Below, one piece after another: positions 11,201 through 22,604 of a stretch of 64,000 bases of DNA (positions are counted from its first letter, which is position 1; every line of letters begins with the position of its first letter). Below the pieces are notes generated by a model. That model was not told the DNA's origin. It saw only the letters and a program-made list of their open reading frames with translations, and did no database searches. Made by a program: the position numbers and the translations under genes. The DNA lies in NCBI GenBank assembly GCA_963758025.1, contig CAVWUA010000006.1:62001-126000 (forward strand), read 5' to 3'. Source of the DNA: CAVWUA01 sp963758025 (GTDB taxonomy: Bacteria; Planctomycetota; Planctomycetia; Isosphaerales; Isosphaeraceae).

Positions 11201-13502
11201 CTCGCAGGGCGACCTCCTGCCCCGGGCGGTAGGCGGGACGATCGGTGTAGAGATAGGCCCTTGGCGAGAGCCCTTGCGCGATGGTGCCGGGCAGGTTCAG
11301 CCCCGACCCGGCGGCATGCGGGCCGTCGAGCACGAGGTAGCTGAGCGCGGCGTTCGGGTCGCGCGGCTTGTCCCACGAGTGCAGGAGAACGCCATCCTCC
11401 CCGGTGCGGGCGTCGAGGATGACCTCACCTCCTTGCGCCACGAGCACCCGCGCTTTTTCGCGGCCCTCGCCGGTCTTCATGTCCTGCACGAAGACGAGCA
11501 TCTGTTCGCGTGAGGACTTGACGATCGCATCGAGATCGCTGCCGAGAACCAGGGTCGTCGCCTGGAGGTTCGTCTCGTCGGTGACCTTGACCACGTACAC
11601 GCCGGGAACGTCCACCTTCAGCTCATACGTCTGCTCGAACGGTACGTATTTCTCGTAATCCGGCACCGGCGCCGTCCATTCGGCGTCGGGGGCGACCAGG
11701 CCGATGTCGAGCGACTCGACGCCGTCCAGCTCCAGCTTTTTGCGGAAGTAGGCTTCGGGGTTCAGTTTATAGGCGGAGAAGGTCAGCTTCTCGATGTTCC
11801 GTGTGCTGATCTTCAGTTTCGGCGTCTCCCCCGAGCGGAACGCGTGCGGGGTAACGACCGTCAGGGCCTTCGACTCCATCGCGGCGACCCGCTGCAACGC
11901 CGTACTCCGCCACGGCTCGACCGCGATCTTACGGTATCGCTCGATCGCCTCGGCCGGCTGGTGCCGCTCGGTCTCGTAAAGATACGCGATCATGTACTGC
12001 GCGTGGCCGGCGGGTTCGCTGTTGGGGAACTTCGAGGCGAGGTTTTCGAACGCCGCGATGGCCTCGTCATACTTCTTTTCCTGAACAAAGCTCGATCCGA
12101 TTTGAAACAGGATCTGCGGCACGCGGCCGTCGAGTGGGTTTTCCGCGACGAACTGCCGCCAGGCGTCGCGCGCGGCCTCAAAACGCTCGTGCCGGAGGTG
12201 GTCCTGCGCGATCAGGAGCTTCGTGTCGAGGATCGCCCGCTGCGCATCGGCCGATTGCGGACCGTTCGGGAACTTGGCGAGATAACCTTGATAGGCCGCC
12301 AGAGCCTCGTCAAACTTCCCCTGCCCTTGCAGGATTTGACCGACCTGAAACTGCGCCGTCATCGTCCGCTCGGCCAGGTCGCGCTTGGCTTCGTCGGTCT
12401 CGGCCTGGTAGTCATCCCCTTTGAGGAAGGCGGTGAAGGCCTCAAGCGCCTCCTGCGATTTGCCCCGGGACTGGTACGCCACACCGATCTCGAACGCCGC
12501 GCGCACCGCCAACGGATGTGCCGGATACGCTTCGAGGAACCGCCGCAAGGCCGCGACCCCGAGGCGCAACTGGGTGTCATCGGGGGGCGAGGTCGAGTAA
12601 TGCCGAGAATACGTACGGGCGATCTGGTACAAGGCCCGCGCGCGAAGGTCGGCCGGGCCATTCCCCTTGAGGTCGCGGGCCAGGTCGTCCCAGGTCATGC
12701 GGGCCTGCACCGGCTGGCCGGTCGCCAGTTGCGATTCCCCCAGACCGAACCGCGCCTGGGCACGCTGCTCGGCGGGAATGTCGTTGTTCTTGGTCTCGTT
12801 GAGGTACTGCTGGAACTCCGCGACAGCGCGAGGATGGTTGCCCGCTTCCTGGCTGGTCTGGGCCATCGCCAGGAGCAGGCTCGCCCGAAGGACCTCCCCC
12901 TTCGCCACGGAGCGGGCCTGCTCCAGCAGGGCGTGGGCTCCTTCCGGATCGGGCGATGCGGTCGGGTTGTCGGGCTTGCGGAGCCGCTCGGCGAACTGCC
13001 GGTACACCTCGGCCAGACGGTCCTTGCGGTCGTGATCGAGCAGCGCCTCGGCCTCGGCGCGGGCGATGGCCTCGGCCTGCTCGAAGTGGCCGGAGGTCAG
13101 CTCGATAACCGCCAGTTCCCCGCGCAGCTTCGCCACCCAGGGGCTATCTTTGAAGTCCTTCAGCGCCGCCTGGACCGTCTCTCGCGCCGCGTCGTGCTTC
13201 TTGTCGAGCCGCTGGGCAATGCCGATTAGCAGGGCGTCGTAGGCTTTCTCGGACTCCGTCGCCTCGTCACGCCCCTGGTGTTTCTTGAGGGCCTGGATCG
13301 CGTCCTCCCAGCGTCCCTCCTGCAAGGCCCCGATGATCTCGCCGGGCAGGACCGGCGCGGCCGGCTCCAGCGCCTCCTTTGCGCCCGGCACCTTGCTTGG
13401 CTCGGCGGACTTCTGAGCCCAACCCCCCAAGGCCACCAGCGCCGCCACGATTGCCAGCGACGCGACTCGACCTGTCCGTCCCCAATCCCTAAGGTGTGCC
13501 AC
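5264..13502 (-). CDS. Giant secreted TPR / MG2 / alpha-2-macroglobulin family protein (6 frameshifts)
   Basis: One reading frame of about 2,746 residues once frameshifts near 10685, 10330, 9995, 9725, 7830 and 6075 are healed. The start chosen is GTG at 13502, seven bases after GGAGG. The signal peptide ends near GGWAQ. The order is: TPR helices (~60-560); a bacterial-macroglobulin beta module with a TRNIEKLTFSAY core; an MG2 module with the hallmark YTDRPAYRPGQEV; further MG domains; the A2M domain (YWNPSIVTGDDGKARVTF); an alpha/alpha toroid with QNDDGGWPW; a beta domain ending YDPTRRHLG; a second TPR block; and a final macroglobulin module with a YRNIREVDVKVYP core echoing the first. The thioester CxEQ motif is absent, so covalent protease trapping is not expected. 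A role in envelope protection or scaffolding is inference. It lies downstream of the kinase and secreted-protein genes on the same strand. Confidence 0.82.
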
Positions 13503-13709
13503 GGCTAGAACCTCCGAGAGAATTCGGTGTAGCGGCGACGAGCGGAGCGGCATTCCGACCCCAATGCTCTCTTGGACGAGACGAACGACCGCCAGGTTCC
13601 CGGCAATCGTCGCGCACGAAGAATGGTGGAGCGCGAGACGCCCCGCAGTATAAACGCCCGCCGCGCCGATTTCTTTGGGATTATCCGAGAAGATTCCGAG
13701 AATCCCGGC

Positions 13710-14630
13710 TCACGGCCGGGCATGTTCCTCGTGCAGTCCTCGCAACGTCGCGCGAACGTCGTCGAGCGTTCCGACGGCGACGAACATCCGGTAGCGGTAA
13801 TCCCCCGGCGCGATACCGTCGGGATCACGAATCCGGAACACGCAGTTCCACTTGCTGACGTGGGCCTCGTCGAACGTGAAGCGGCCGTAGCCGGGTTTCG
13901 GCGACGACTCAAAGGTGATGACCCCCATCGCGTAACGGCCATCGGCGGTCGAGACGACGACCGGCCTGGGCTGCTCGCCGGGGCCTTTGCTCAAGGGGTG
14001 AAGCTGGCCGTCGGCAGGGTTGAACGTCCAGAAGCGGTTGAATTCCTCGGGCATGTAGCCGGTCAGGGCTTCGAACTGGGCAAACGTGTGGTGCTCGCCC
14101 GCCGGGACGGTGAATGTCACGTCGTAGACGATCGCCTGCGGGAAGTCGTGATAGCCGATCTGAACGTGCTTGGTGAGGAGGTGGTCCGAGAGCCGTTTCT
14201 CATTCAGCGCGGGGTGTCCGAGGGATTTTTCCCCCGGCGCGAGCCAGTAGGCCATCTGGATCGTGGTCGTCAGTTCGTCCTTGCCGACATCGATCTTCAG
14301 AAGCTTGCTCGTGGAGGTCGTCCCCGCGCCGTCGTCGCGCGAGCCGGCCTCGGTCGGGTTGAACGTCTCGGGGTGGAATGGCGACCGACCGCGATCGAAG
14401 TTCGACGCCGATTGCAGTTGTCGACCGTGGTCGGTGCTGTTGATGAACTCCTTGCCATTCCATTGCAGCGAGTCGATCGCGCCGGCCAGCCGCGCGGTGG
14501 TCCGGATCACGATCTCCGATGGCCCGGCCTGGGCGCGGATCTCGGCATTTCCCCGCTCGTTCCCCTCCTGGGACAAAGCCGAAAGCGGCATTGCGAGGAT
14601 TCCGAGCACGATCCAGGCGAACGATTTCAA
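13710..14630 (-). CDS. Secreted protein, unrecognised beta-rich fold
   Basis: The product has about 306 residues. The chosen start is a TTG at 14630, eight bases after GGAGG and 20 bp past the kinase stop, because it places a clean signal peptide (KSFAWIVLGILAMPLSALSQ) at the N-terminus. Starts further upstream lie inside the kinase gene and read as out-of-frame GC-rich protein. The mature part is beta-rich, with SLQWNGKEFINSTDHGRQLQ early and WNCVFRIRD late. The alternating strands and the 'this is the original compound' style are reminiscent of the galactose-mutarotase/carbohydrate-binding fold, but I do not recognise a named family and no catalytic residues can be assigned. Tight coupling to the kinase gene suggests co-expression and a role outside the membrane. 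Confidence 0.65.
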   Translation of the reverse strand: MKSFAWIVLGILAMPLSALSQEGNERGNAEIRAQAGPSEIVIRTTARLAGAIDSLQWNGKEFINSTDHGRQLQSASNFDRGRSPFHPETFNPTEAGSRDDGAGTTSTSKLLKIDVGKDELTTTIQMAYWLAPGEKSLGHPALNEKRLSDHLLTKHVQIGYHDFPQAIVYDVTFTVPAGEHHTFAQFEALTGYMPEEFNRFWTFNPADGQLHPLSKGPGEQPRPVVVSTADGRYAMGVITFESSPKPGYGRFTFDEAHVSKWNCVFRIRDPDGIAPGDYRYRMFVAVGTLDDVRATLRGLHEEHARP

Positions 14631-14650
14631 AAGAGTGGCCTCCTCGGCGA

Positions 14651-17600
14651 CTACGGATGCCACGCATGAAAGACCTGATGCACAACCCAGCAGGGGCCAT
14701 ATTCGCGGAATTCGCCCTGGCAACGGATCAAGAGCTGGAGGAAGTTGGGCAACCGGTCGGGACGGTCGGAGAGGCCCCGGGCGTAGGTTGCGACGACGGC
14801 GGTGAGCAAGTCGGGGCATCCGGTGGCGAGCGAGGCGGCGCGGTCGAGGTCCGACAGCGCCTGATCCCACTGGCCGAGCCGCATCAAGACCCGCGCCCGC
14901 CCGAGGGCGGCGCGAGGGTCCTCCGGGTCGTAATCCATCGCTCGAGACCACTGATCCAGAGCCGGTTCGAGCCGGCCGAGCGCGGTCAGGGCCTCGGCCT
15001 TGGCCTGATAGATGAACCCTTCGGCGCCGCGACGGGTCGCGCGGTCAAAATCGGCTAGGCCGGCGAGCGGATCACCCGACGCGGTCCGCAGACGTCCGCG
15101 AAGCTCCAGAAAACGAGCGTCGTCCGGCTCCAGATTCAGTCCGCGCTCCACGTCGGCCATCGCTCCATCAAAGTAGCCGGCGCGCTGGCGGATGCGAGCG
15201 CGGACAAGCAGGGCCTTGGCCGAGGGAGGGAAGTGCTCGATAGCGTACGTCGCCTCGGCCTCGGCCGCCGCCTGGTTGCCCAAGGCGCTCAGGATCACCG
15301 CTCGGTTCAGCAAGGCGGGCAGGTCCTGATCCCGAGCGCGCTCCAGCCGCCGGGCCGTCGCCAGCAAGTCCGCCCTCAGGGCGTGGCGATCGCCGGGCAA
15401 GAGCCGGATGTCATCCGGTCGGCCAAGCCGAAGATCCTCATCATATCCGAGCGCCAGCAGAGTGCGGGTCCAGAGACGTTCTCTCGCGGGGCTCGGCGAT
15501 TGCCGGTACGCCTCCTCGGCGTCGGCTTCGGCCCGTTCCAGATGACCGAGTGCCATCTGAGCCTGAGCTCGTTCGGTAAGCAAGGCTGGGTCCTTCGGCG
15601 AGTCGTCGAGCAGGAGGTTCAGGTCGGACAGGGCGCGGTCGTTCAGACCAAGCAGGCGCTCGACCCGGGCGCGTCCCCGAAGAACCTCGACATGGTCGGG
15701 CAGGCTCGTCAGGAGCATGTCGTACAGGACCAGGGCTTGCTGGGGCTGTCCCACCTCGATATCGAGCTGGGCCAGGCCAAGCCGCGCGGCCAGTCCGATC
15801 GCGTCCTCCGGCCCGCTCTCGGCGATCACCGCCTGGAAGGCATCACGGGCGGCTTCAGGATGGCCGAGCGAACGGTGGACGCGTCCCAGATCCAGCTCGA
15901 CCGCGAGGGCTTCGTCGCCGCTGGCGGTGGCGAGGGCCTCTTTCAGGTCGTCCAGCGCCTGCGTCCAGGCGCTCCGGGACTGGTGCAGGTGCGCCCGGTC
16001 GATCCGCGCCAGGGGCGAGTCCGGCGCAGGGCCACGGCCACGTTGTAGTGAGCCAGGGCCATATCGATGTTGTGCTCGTTCTCGTGGTAATGGGCGGCCA
16101 GGTAGTAGTGATACCAGTACCGCTCCGGATTGAGCCGGATGGCCCGATCGACCCAGGCGATCATCCGGCGAGGATGCCCCTGGAGGGACTCCAGCACGCC
16201 CCACTGGAAGCAGACCTGCGCCGAGGTCAGCGTGTCGGGATCGTTCTCGGGTAGACTCGGGTGGAGTTCCTGCCCGGCCAGCCGGGCCTCACACCGTTGC
16301 CGCAAAGCCTCCCAGGGCCCCTGATGCTCCGCGAAGGCAAGAGCCCGGTCGCAGAGTTCCAGGACCTTGCGATCGGAACGAGGGTTGTCCAGGTGCTCCA
16401 GATTGATCGCCCAGAAGAACAGCAGATCGTTGATCTCACCGATCAGGCGCGTCCGCCGTTTCTCGTCAAGCTGGGAAATCTCCGGGCGGGTCAGCCAGTC
16501 GTCCCGCTTCAAGACGTAGAAGGGGGCCAGCGTTTGCTCCACCGCCTCCGAAGGATCACCGACGATATCCCCCAGGCCGAGAAGTTGGAGCCGCAAGACC
16601 TCGGAACGCCGAAACAAGGTGTCCGCCAGTTTGCGAATCCGCTTGTAGTCCCCAGCCAGGCGGAACTTCTGCCGGGCGAGACTCTGCAGGTCCGCCAGCT
16701 TCGGATCGTTCGGCAAACCCGCCAGGGCCGCGTCCCGCTTCGTGCGCTGCTGGACGAGTTCTCGGATTGTCTTGGAACGGCTGGAATGGGGCCCGTCATC
16801 GACCAGTTCGGCGGCCGTCGCCAGTTTGGCCTGCGCCAGGTCGAGGTCGTCCTCAACGATCAGCCGGTTTCCATCGATGATGAGTTGCTTGACCTCCTCG
16901 ACCAGGCGAATCCGCTCCAGCCGCGCGACAGACAAACCATAGGCGATGGCCGCCGGCGCGAGGATGAATGGCACGGCCACGGCCACGCGCAGGGCGTTCC
17001 GGCGGAGCCAGCGGTTCGAGCGATGCACGAACGGCTCGCGCGTAAAGCGCAAGGGAGCGTCGTCGGCCACAGCCTGAAGATCGGCCGCCAGTTCGGCCGC
17101 CGAGGCGTAACGGTCCTTCGGGTCCGGTTCCAGACAGCGACGGACGACGACCTCGAACTCCGGCGGGATCTCACGCGGCGAGGTCCTTCATCGCGGGCGG
17201 GCCGGACCGCCGCTGCTCGGCCGTGCGGAGCAACGCCTCGGTGATCGAGAGTGCGTCGCCAGGGGGTGGAAATGGGCGCTGACCCATGGCCTCGTACAGG
17301 AGCACGCCGAGGGCGTAGATGTCCGCGCGGCCATCGATGTGATCCCTCCCCGCCAGGCCGTCGGCCAGGGCTTCCAGGTGCTCCGGAGCCATGTACGCGA
17401 GCGTACCGCCCAAGGCGCCCGGCTCAACCTCCGGATCATCGATCCGGGTCTCCCAGGCCAGGTTGAAATCGAGGAGCATCGGCAGGCCGTCGTTCGTGAC
17501 CAGCACATTGGACGGTTTGATGTCCCGGTGCAAGACCCCGCGCTCGTGCGCGTGCTGGAGGGCCTCGGCCATCCGGGCACCCCACCAGGCGATTGCCCGC

Positions 17601-18460
17601 ACGTACGACCGCCCGGCCAGGGCCTCTCGACCCATGGAACGGCCCGCGAACCGGCTCTTGGGTGTGATCCGCTCGTCGAGTGCCGCCAGCAAGTCCGCCC
17701 CGGTCCGCGCCTGGGCCATCCGGGGATCGGCCAGGAGATCCGCCAGAGTGACCCCGCCGACATACGGCATGCACAACAGATGGAGGCCCGTCACCGTATC
17801 GATCCGGTACGAATGAACCGGCACGATGTGCGTATGTTGCAGCCGGGCCAGGGTTTGCGGTTCCCGCGAACCGCTCCGCGCGACCTTCAGCGCGACCGGA
17901 CGGTCGGCCAGTTGCCGCTCCTCGGCCCGAAACACCCGCGCGAACGCCCCCCGACCTAACTCTTCGACCAGGTGGAACCCACCGATCGTCTGTCCGGCCT
18001 CGGGGTATGCCACGTGATGCGCGCTGGGAACGTGCAGGGCGGTCGTATCCCCCAGGCTGACCAGGTCGTGAATATCCAGGAGCCGCTTCAAGCGGTCGGC
18101 GACATGGGGAAACCGGGCCTGGTACTCGGCGGGGGCGGGATCTTCACCGGCCTCCTCAAGCAGGCAGAACTGCTCGTAGATCAGCGCGACGAGGCTATCC
18201 TGATCCAGGTTCGGATAGCGCCGGAGGTATTCGTCAATCTCGACGCGTTCCCCCGCCTCGAACCGCAAGGCCATCTCGGTTCGCAGCAGGGCCAGGCGCA
18301 GGCCATTGACGTCCGAGCCGTCGGTCGGGATGTACGCTTCGAGGTTGGGACGGGAGCCGGAGGTCGCGGCCCGCCAGTCCTTCTCGAAACGGCGGTTCAA
18401 TCGTTCGACGGCCGGCGAGGAGGCATCCTCCCAGGTCTGGCTCCGAGCCATCACGCTCAT
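14651..18460 (-). CDS. Transmembrane serine/threonine protein kinase with C-terminal TPRs (2 frameshifts)
   Basis: About 1,270 residues across frameshifts near 17184 and 16025. The N-terminal ~150 residues are a helical planctomycete STK leader. The kinase domain follows: glycine loop GRGAFARV, VALKVA lysine, HRDIKPSNVL catalytic loop, and LLDFNLAW in place of the metal-binding DFG (Asn for Gly), then an APE-type motif (MAPEHLEAL). A juxtamembrane segment and one TM helix (RVAVAVPFILAPAAIAYGL) come next, then a long helical region and several TPRs with typical ALRPDSP turns, ending near FHAWHP. The domain order places the kinase in the cytoplasm and the TPRs outside or periplasmic. It probably phosphorylates proteins in a pathway linked to the ECF sigma factor encoded 87 bp upstream. 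The DFN variant may affect activity. Confidence 0.87.
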
Positions 18461-18546
18461 CGGTCACGACCTCCGTGTCGTCTATGGGCAAGGTGTCTCA
18501 GCATGTCGAAGTGTGCCGTGATGGTCGCGGTCGTTGGCGGGTCCCG

Positions 18547-19182
18547 TCAATCCTCCGGTTGCACCCGGCGGCGGAGATCCTCCAGCACGCGCTGAACGGT
18601 CCGCTCGCTAATGCCCAGCCGATCTCCGATTTCCCGGCTGGAAAGACCCTGGGCTTTCAGTTGAAGGAGTTGGCGGCGATCTTCGGGGACCAGGTCCAGA
18701 AGCCGGTCGAACGCCTCGCGGGCTTCGACGACCTGGCTGGCGGTCTCCCCCGGGGCGGTCAATTCGCGGGGGCGTTCCCCCTCGGACCAGATGGATTCCT
18801 CGCGGTGCATGTCCTGCTTCTGGCTGCCGGCCCGGCGGTACTCGTCGATTACCTTGTTTTTCGCAGCCCGGGCCAGAAACCCGACAAGATGGCGCGAATT
18901 CTCGAAATCCGCCCCACCGGCGCGAACCTTCTGAAAAAAGTCGCCCCAGACACTCTGGAGGAAGTCCAGTGAGTCAAATCGCGAGCGCAAGAGCCGGGGC
19001 AGTTGACGACGAACGACCAGCCGGACCTCGGCCTCATAGCGGGTGAGAAGCTCGCGCGCGGCCTCTTCATCGCCGGCCTGAATGCGGGCGATGAAGTCCG
19101 CGATATCGTTTTCGACGGGTGGGCCACCGTCGGGCATGGCCAGAACCCCTTTCCTCCGGATAAGTCCGGTCTGGGAAGCCAT
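18547..19182 (-). CDS. ECF-type RNA polymerase sigma factor
   Basis: About 211 residues from the ATG at 19182, six bases after AAGGAG. ATG at 19137 is an alternative. Region 2 is visible in the LTRYEAEVRLVVRRQ helix and the RFDSLDFLQSVWGDFF segment, which is the hallmark of kinase-associated planctomycete ECF groups. Region 4 ends with a helix-turn-helix (SSREIGDRLGISERTVQRVL). There is no anti-sigma gene beside it. Instead a transmembrane Ser/Thr kinase follows on the same strand, a known arrangement in which phosphorylation replaces anti-sigma control. It is divergent from a Uma2 gene. An in-frame extension to 19293 is less likely because it has no ribosome site. Confidence 0.93.
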   Translation of the reverse strand: MASQTGLIRRKGVLAMPDGGPPVENDIADFIARIQAGDEEAARELLTRYEAEVRLVVRRQLPRLLRSRFDSLDFLQSVWGDFFQKVRAGGADFENSRHLVGFLARAAKNKVIDEYRRAGSQKQDMHREESIWSEGERPRELTAPGETASQVVEAREAFDRLLDLVPEDRRQLLQLKAQGLSSREIGDRLGISERTVQRVLEDLRRRVQPED

Positions 19183-19315
19183 CATCGGCTCCTTGGTCTT
19201 AGGAAAGCCTAACCCGCACTGGGCGGTCTTGGCAAGGCGGAGGGATTGTCGTGGCCCGGGAGATCTCCTTGATGATATCATTCCGAAGGACATCCCGAAC
19301 CGGAGTTCACTCCTT

Positions 19316-19930
19316 ATGACTACGACTGAACTGGACGAAGAGGTCGTTGTTGGTCCCGAAATGGCCGGGACTCTGATGACGCCTGAGGAGTTCGATTCCC
19401 AGGAAGACTGGGACGAGAATTTCGTCTATGAGCTGATTCACGGAGTCCTCATCGTGTCGCCACCACCTTCTGTGTTGGAACGGGGTCCGAACGAATTGCT
19501 GGGAAACCTTCTGTTCGTTTATCGAGAGTTTCAACCCGAAGGAACGGTCCTCGATGCCACACTGCCCGAGCACACCGTCCGCACCCCCGCAAGCCGCCGC
19601 CGCGCCGATCGGGTGATCTGGACCGGGTTAGGTCGCACGCCGAACCCGGCTCGAGATATTCCGTCGATCGTCGTCGAATTCGTCTCGGCGGGGAAGCGGA
19701 GCCGGCTCCGGGATTATGTGGAGAAGCGGCGCGAGTACCAGGAGGCCGGGGTCCAAGAATACTGGATCTTCGACCGCTTCCGCCGGACCCTGACGGTTTT
19801 CCGAAACGACGCTCCAGAACAGGTCATCCCTGAGGACGGTACGTACCAGACCCCGCTCCTGCCCGGTTTCACGCTGCCGGTGGGGCGTCTGCTCGCCGCC
19901 GCGGACCGCTGGAAGGCCGCCGATCGTTGA
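19316..19930 (+). CDS. Uma2 family (DUF820) putative restriction-like endonuclease
   Basis: The product has 204 residues. An N-terminal helical stretch (LMTPEEFDS, YELIHGVLIVSPPP) leads into a PD-(D/E)XK-like core with RRADRVIW, IPSIVVEFVS and a KRREYQEAGVQEYWIFD helix and strand. Asp, Glu and Lys positions expected for the family are present. Uma2 proteins are very abundant in planctomycetes and cyanobacteria; they have the nuclease fold but their biological role is unsettled. It is flanked by the ECF gene (divergent) and thrS downstream, with no partner methylase. A second, clearly different copy occurs at 28839. Confidence 0.88.
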   Translation: MTTTELDEEVVVGPEMAGTLMTPEEFDSQEDWDENFVYELIHGVLIVSPPPSVLERGPNELLGNLLFVYREFQPEGTVLDATLPEHTVRTPASRRRADRVIWTGLGRTPNPARDIPSIVVEFVSAGKRSRLRDYVEKRREYQEAGVQEYWIFDRFRRTLTVFRNDAPEQVIPEDGTYQTPLLPGFTLPVGRLLAAADRWKAADR

Positions 19931-20088
19931 GCACGCCGCGCCCAGGCTTGGCAAGGGGCGCCGGGGTGGTTTACGCTAGGCGTTGATTCTCGGCGACGCG
20001 ACCCGGACCGGCGTTGTGGGTCGGGGGGGTGGCGATCGCATTATTTGCGAAGAGGAAAGGCCGGCTTACACTGAGCCGGATGGGGACG

Positions 20089-22270
20089 ATGGTGCAGATC
20101 CAGTTGCCGGATGGTTCGATCAAGGAGTATCCCGAGGGCGTGCGTCCACGCGAGGTCGCCGAGGGGATTGGCAAGCGGCTGGCCGATGCGGCCGTCGCGG
20201 CCGTGGCGAACGGCACGGTCGTTGATCTCGACCGCCCGCTGGAAGGGGTCGGCCCCGACAACCCGGTCGCCTTCCGCGTGCTCACCTCGAAGGATGCTGA
20301 GGCGCTGGACGTCCTGCGGCATTCGACCGCCCACATCATGGCCCGCGCCATCCTTCGCCTGTTCCCCGAAGCCCGCCTGGCCTTCGGCCCGACCACCGGC
20401 AATGGCTACTACTATGATGTGGACGTGCCAGGCCGTTCCCTCTCCGAGGACGACTTCGCCGCCATCGAGGCCGAGATGGCGGCCATCACCAAGGACGCTG
20501 AGCCGTTCGAGCGATTCACCCTCCCGGTGAGTGAAGCCCGCCAGTTCTGTGAGGACCTCGGCCAGCGGCTCAAGGTCGAGCACATCGACGACGAGCTCCA
20601 CAAGTACGGCGTCCTCAGCTTCTACCGTCAGGGAGAATTCGTCGATCTCTGCCGGGGACCACACATCCCGCACGCCGGCAAGGTTGGGGCGTTCAAGCTC
20701 CTGTCGATCGCTGGGGCCTACTGGAAGGGCCGCACCGATAGCCAGATGCTTCAGCGCGTTTACGGCACCGCGTTCTTCGACAAGAAGGACCTGGACGCCT
20801 ATCTTTCCCAGATTGAGGAGTCGAAGAAGCGTGACCACCGCCGGCTGGGGAAGGATCTGGGCCTGTTCACCATCTCACCGCTGGTCGGCTCGGGCCTGAT
20901 CCTCTGGATGCCCAAGGGGGCCACCGTTCGCGGCGTCCTGGAAAACTTCCTCAAGGACGAGTTGCTGAAAGCGCGGGTATCAGCCGGTCTATACCCCCCA
21001 TATTGGCAAGGTCGAGCTGTACCGGACCTCCGGCCATTATCCGTATTATAAGGATTCGCAGTTCCCCCCCCTGCAACTGCTCAGTGACCCGGCGATGGCA
21101 CTCGTCAACGGCCTGGAGAAAGGGGAACTGGACGACCCGGCGCAAAAGGTCCTTCTGGGCGAGGCCCGAATTCCCGAGGCCGACTACTGGCAGCGCGACT
21201 CCGGAGGGCGGATCGCGCACGTTCTGGAGCACGGCGTCAGTGAGGAATACCTGCTGAAGCCGATGAACTGCCCGCACCACATCCAGATCTACGCCGCCCA
21301 GCCCCGAAGCTACCGAGACCTGCCCGTGCGACTGGCGGAGTTCGGTACCGTGTACCGCTACGAGCAATCCGGCGAGCTTTCGGGACTAACCCGCGTCCGG
21401 GGCTTCACCCAGGACGACGCCCACCTGTTCTGCACCCCCGAGCAGGTCCGCGCTGAGTTCCGCGCCACCATGGAACTGACCCAGTTCGTCCTCAACAGCC
21501 TCGGTCTGAACGACTACCGCCTGCGGCTCTCCAAGCACGACCCGGACGATTCCAAGTACGCCGGCAAGGACGGAGAGAACCTGCGGGACGTGTGGGTCAA
21601 GGCCGAGGACGACATCCGCGCCGTGCTCGATGAGATGCACCTGCCCTACGAGGAGGCTCCCGGCGAGGCCGCCTTCTATGGCCCGAAGGCCGACTTCATC
21701 GTCCGCGACTGCATTGGCCGGCAATGGCAACTGGGAACCGTTCAGCTTGATTACGTGCTGCCCGAGCGGTTCGGCCTGGAATACACCGGAGCCGACAACC
21801 AGCCGCACCGCCCGGTGATGATCCATCGCGCGCCGTTCGGCAGCATGGAACGGTTCATGGGCATCCTGATCGAACACTTCGCGGGGGCCTTCCCCCTCTG
21901 GCTCGCCCCCGAGCAGGTCCGCGTGCTGCCGATCTCGGACAAGTTCGCCCACTACGCCGACCACGTCTTCGGTGAGCTACAAGCCGCGGGTCTTCGCGCG
22001 TCGGTCGATCATCGCCCCGAGAAGATCGGTGCCAAGATCCGTGATGCGCAACTGGAGAAGGTCCCGGTGATGCTCGTCGTCGGCGCCAAGGAGTCCGAGG
22101 CCGGCACCGTCAGCTACCGCGACCGCCTTGAAGGCGACCGCGGCGCCCTCCCCCTGGCCGAGGCCCTGGCCCGGCTCCAGACCGAGAACCACGCCCGGAC
22201 CATCCACCAGACGACCCCGCCGCCACCGCCGCCTACCACGGAAAGCCACGACGAGAAACACGCCTATTAA
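20089..22270 (+). CDS. thrS: Threonyl-tRNA synthetase (1 frameshift)
   Basis: About 727 codons with a frameshift near 20979; the reading MVQIQLPDG starts at 20089 (an ATG at 20080 is also possible). The TGS domain (PDGSIKEYPEGV) is followed by the editing/SAD domain with the HSTAHIMA metal motif and CRGPH. The catalytic class II core then has KPMNCPHH (zinc Cys and His), TRVRGFTQDDAH (motif 2) and an RAPFGSMERFMG motif 3, and the anticodon-binding domain follows (RVLPISDKF). It charges tRNA-Thr in the cytoplasm. At the break the protein expected as KARGYQPVYTPH reads KARVSAG, so two bases are missing in a GC-alternating run. The C-terminus carries an unusual Pro-rich tail (PPPPPPTT). No internal stop was seen besides that caused by the shift. 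Confidence 0.95.
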
Positions 22271-22604
22271 TCCCGGCGCCAACGTCATTCACAACGGTAC
22301 ATAAGCCAATCCATCCCGCCCGGTGACCACGGCCCAAAGAGGTGCCGTGGTCGCTGAACCCTATTCCTCACAGCGTGATTCCCGATGCTGAAAAAGCCAG
22401 CACGCCCGCCTCTCTCGCGTGCAAAAGGAACGATCCGAGCCGATCGGCCTGAAGGGAAATAGAAGGACGTTACTCGTTCTATGCAAAGAATTTAAGAATC
22501 GCAGCGACGCCTCTTTCGCGTTTGGGAACGGAAATTGATTTCGCTCACTCGGTCAATCACTGGCCGATGGCTCAACCTCTCCCACGCATTCGAGGAACGT
22601 GTCA
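22271..22604. other. Intergenic region after thrS with a perfect 9-bp hairpin
   Basis: The 330-bp gap holds one clear structure: GACCACGGC at 22325-22333 pairs with GCCGTGGTC at 22344-22352 around a 10-nt loop, about 55 bp past thrS. No T-tract follows, so it is only a possible transcript-end structure. The rest is unremarkable and slightly lower in GC; the promoter for the downstream membrane protein is presumably here, but no convincing -35/-10 pair was picked. Confidence 0.35.

Noticed and set aside
22325..22352. Intrinsic terminator of thrS
   Set aside because: The stem is good but there is no T-tract, so only a hairpin is claimed.
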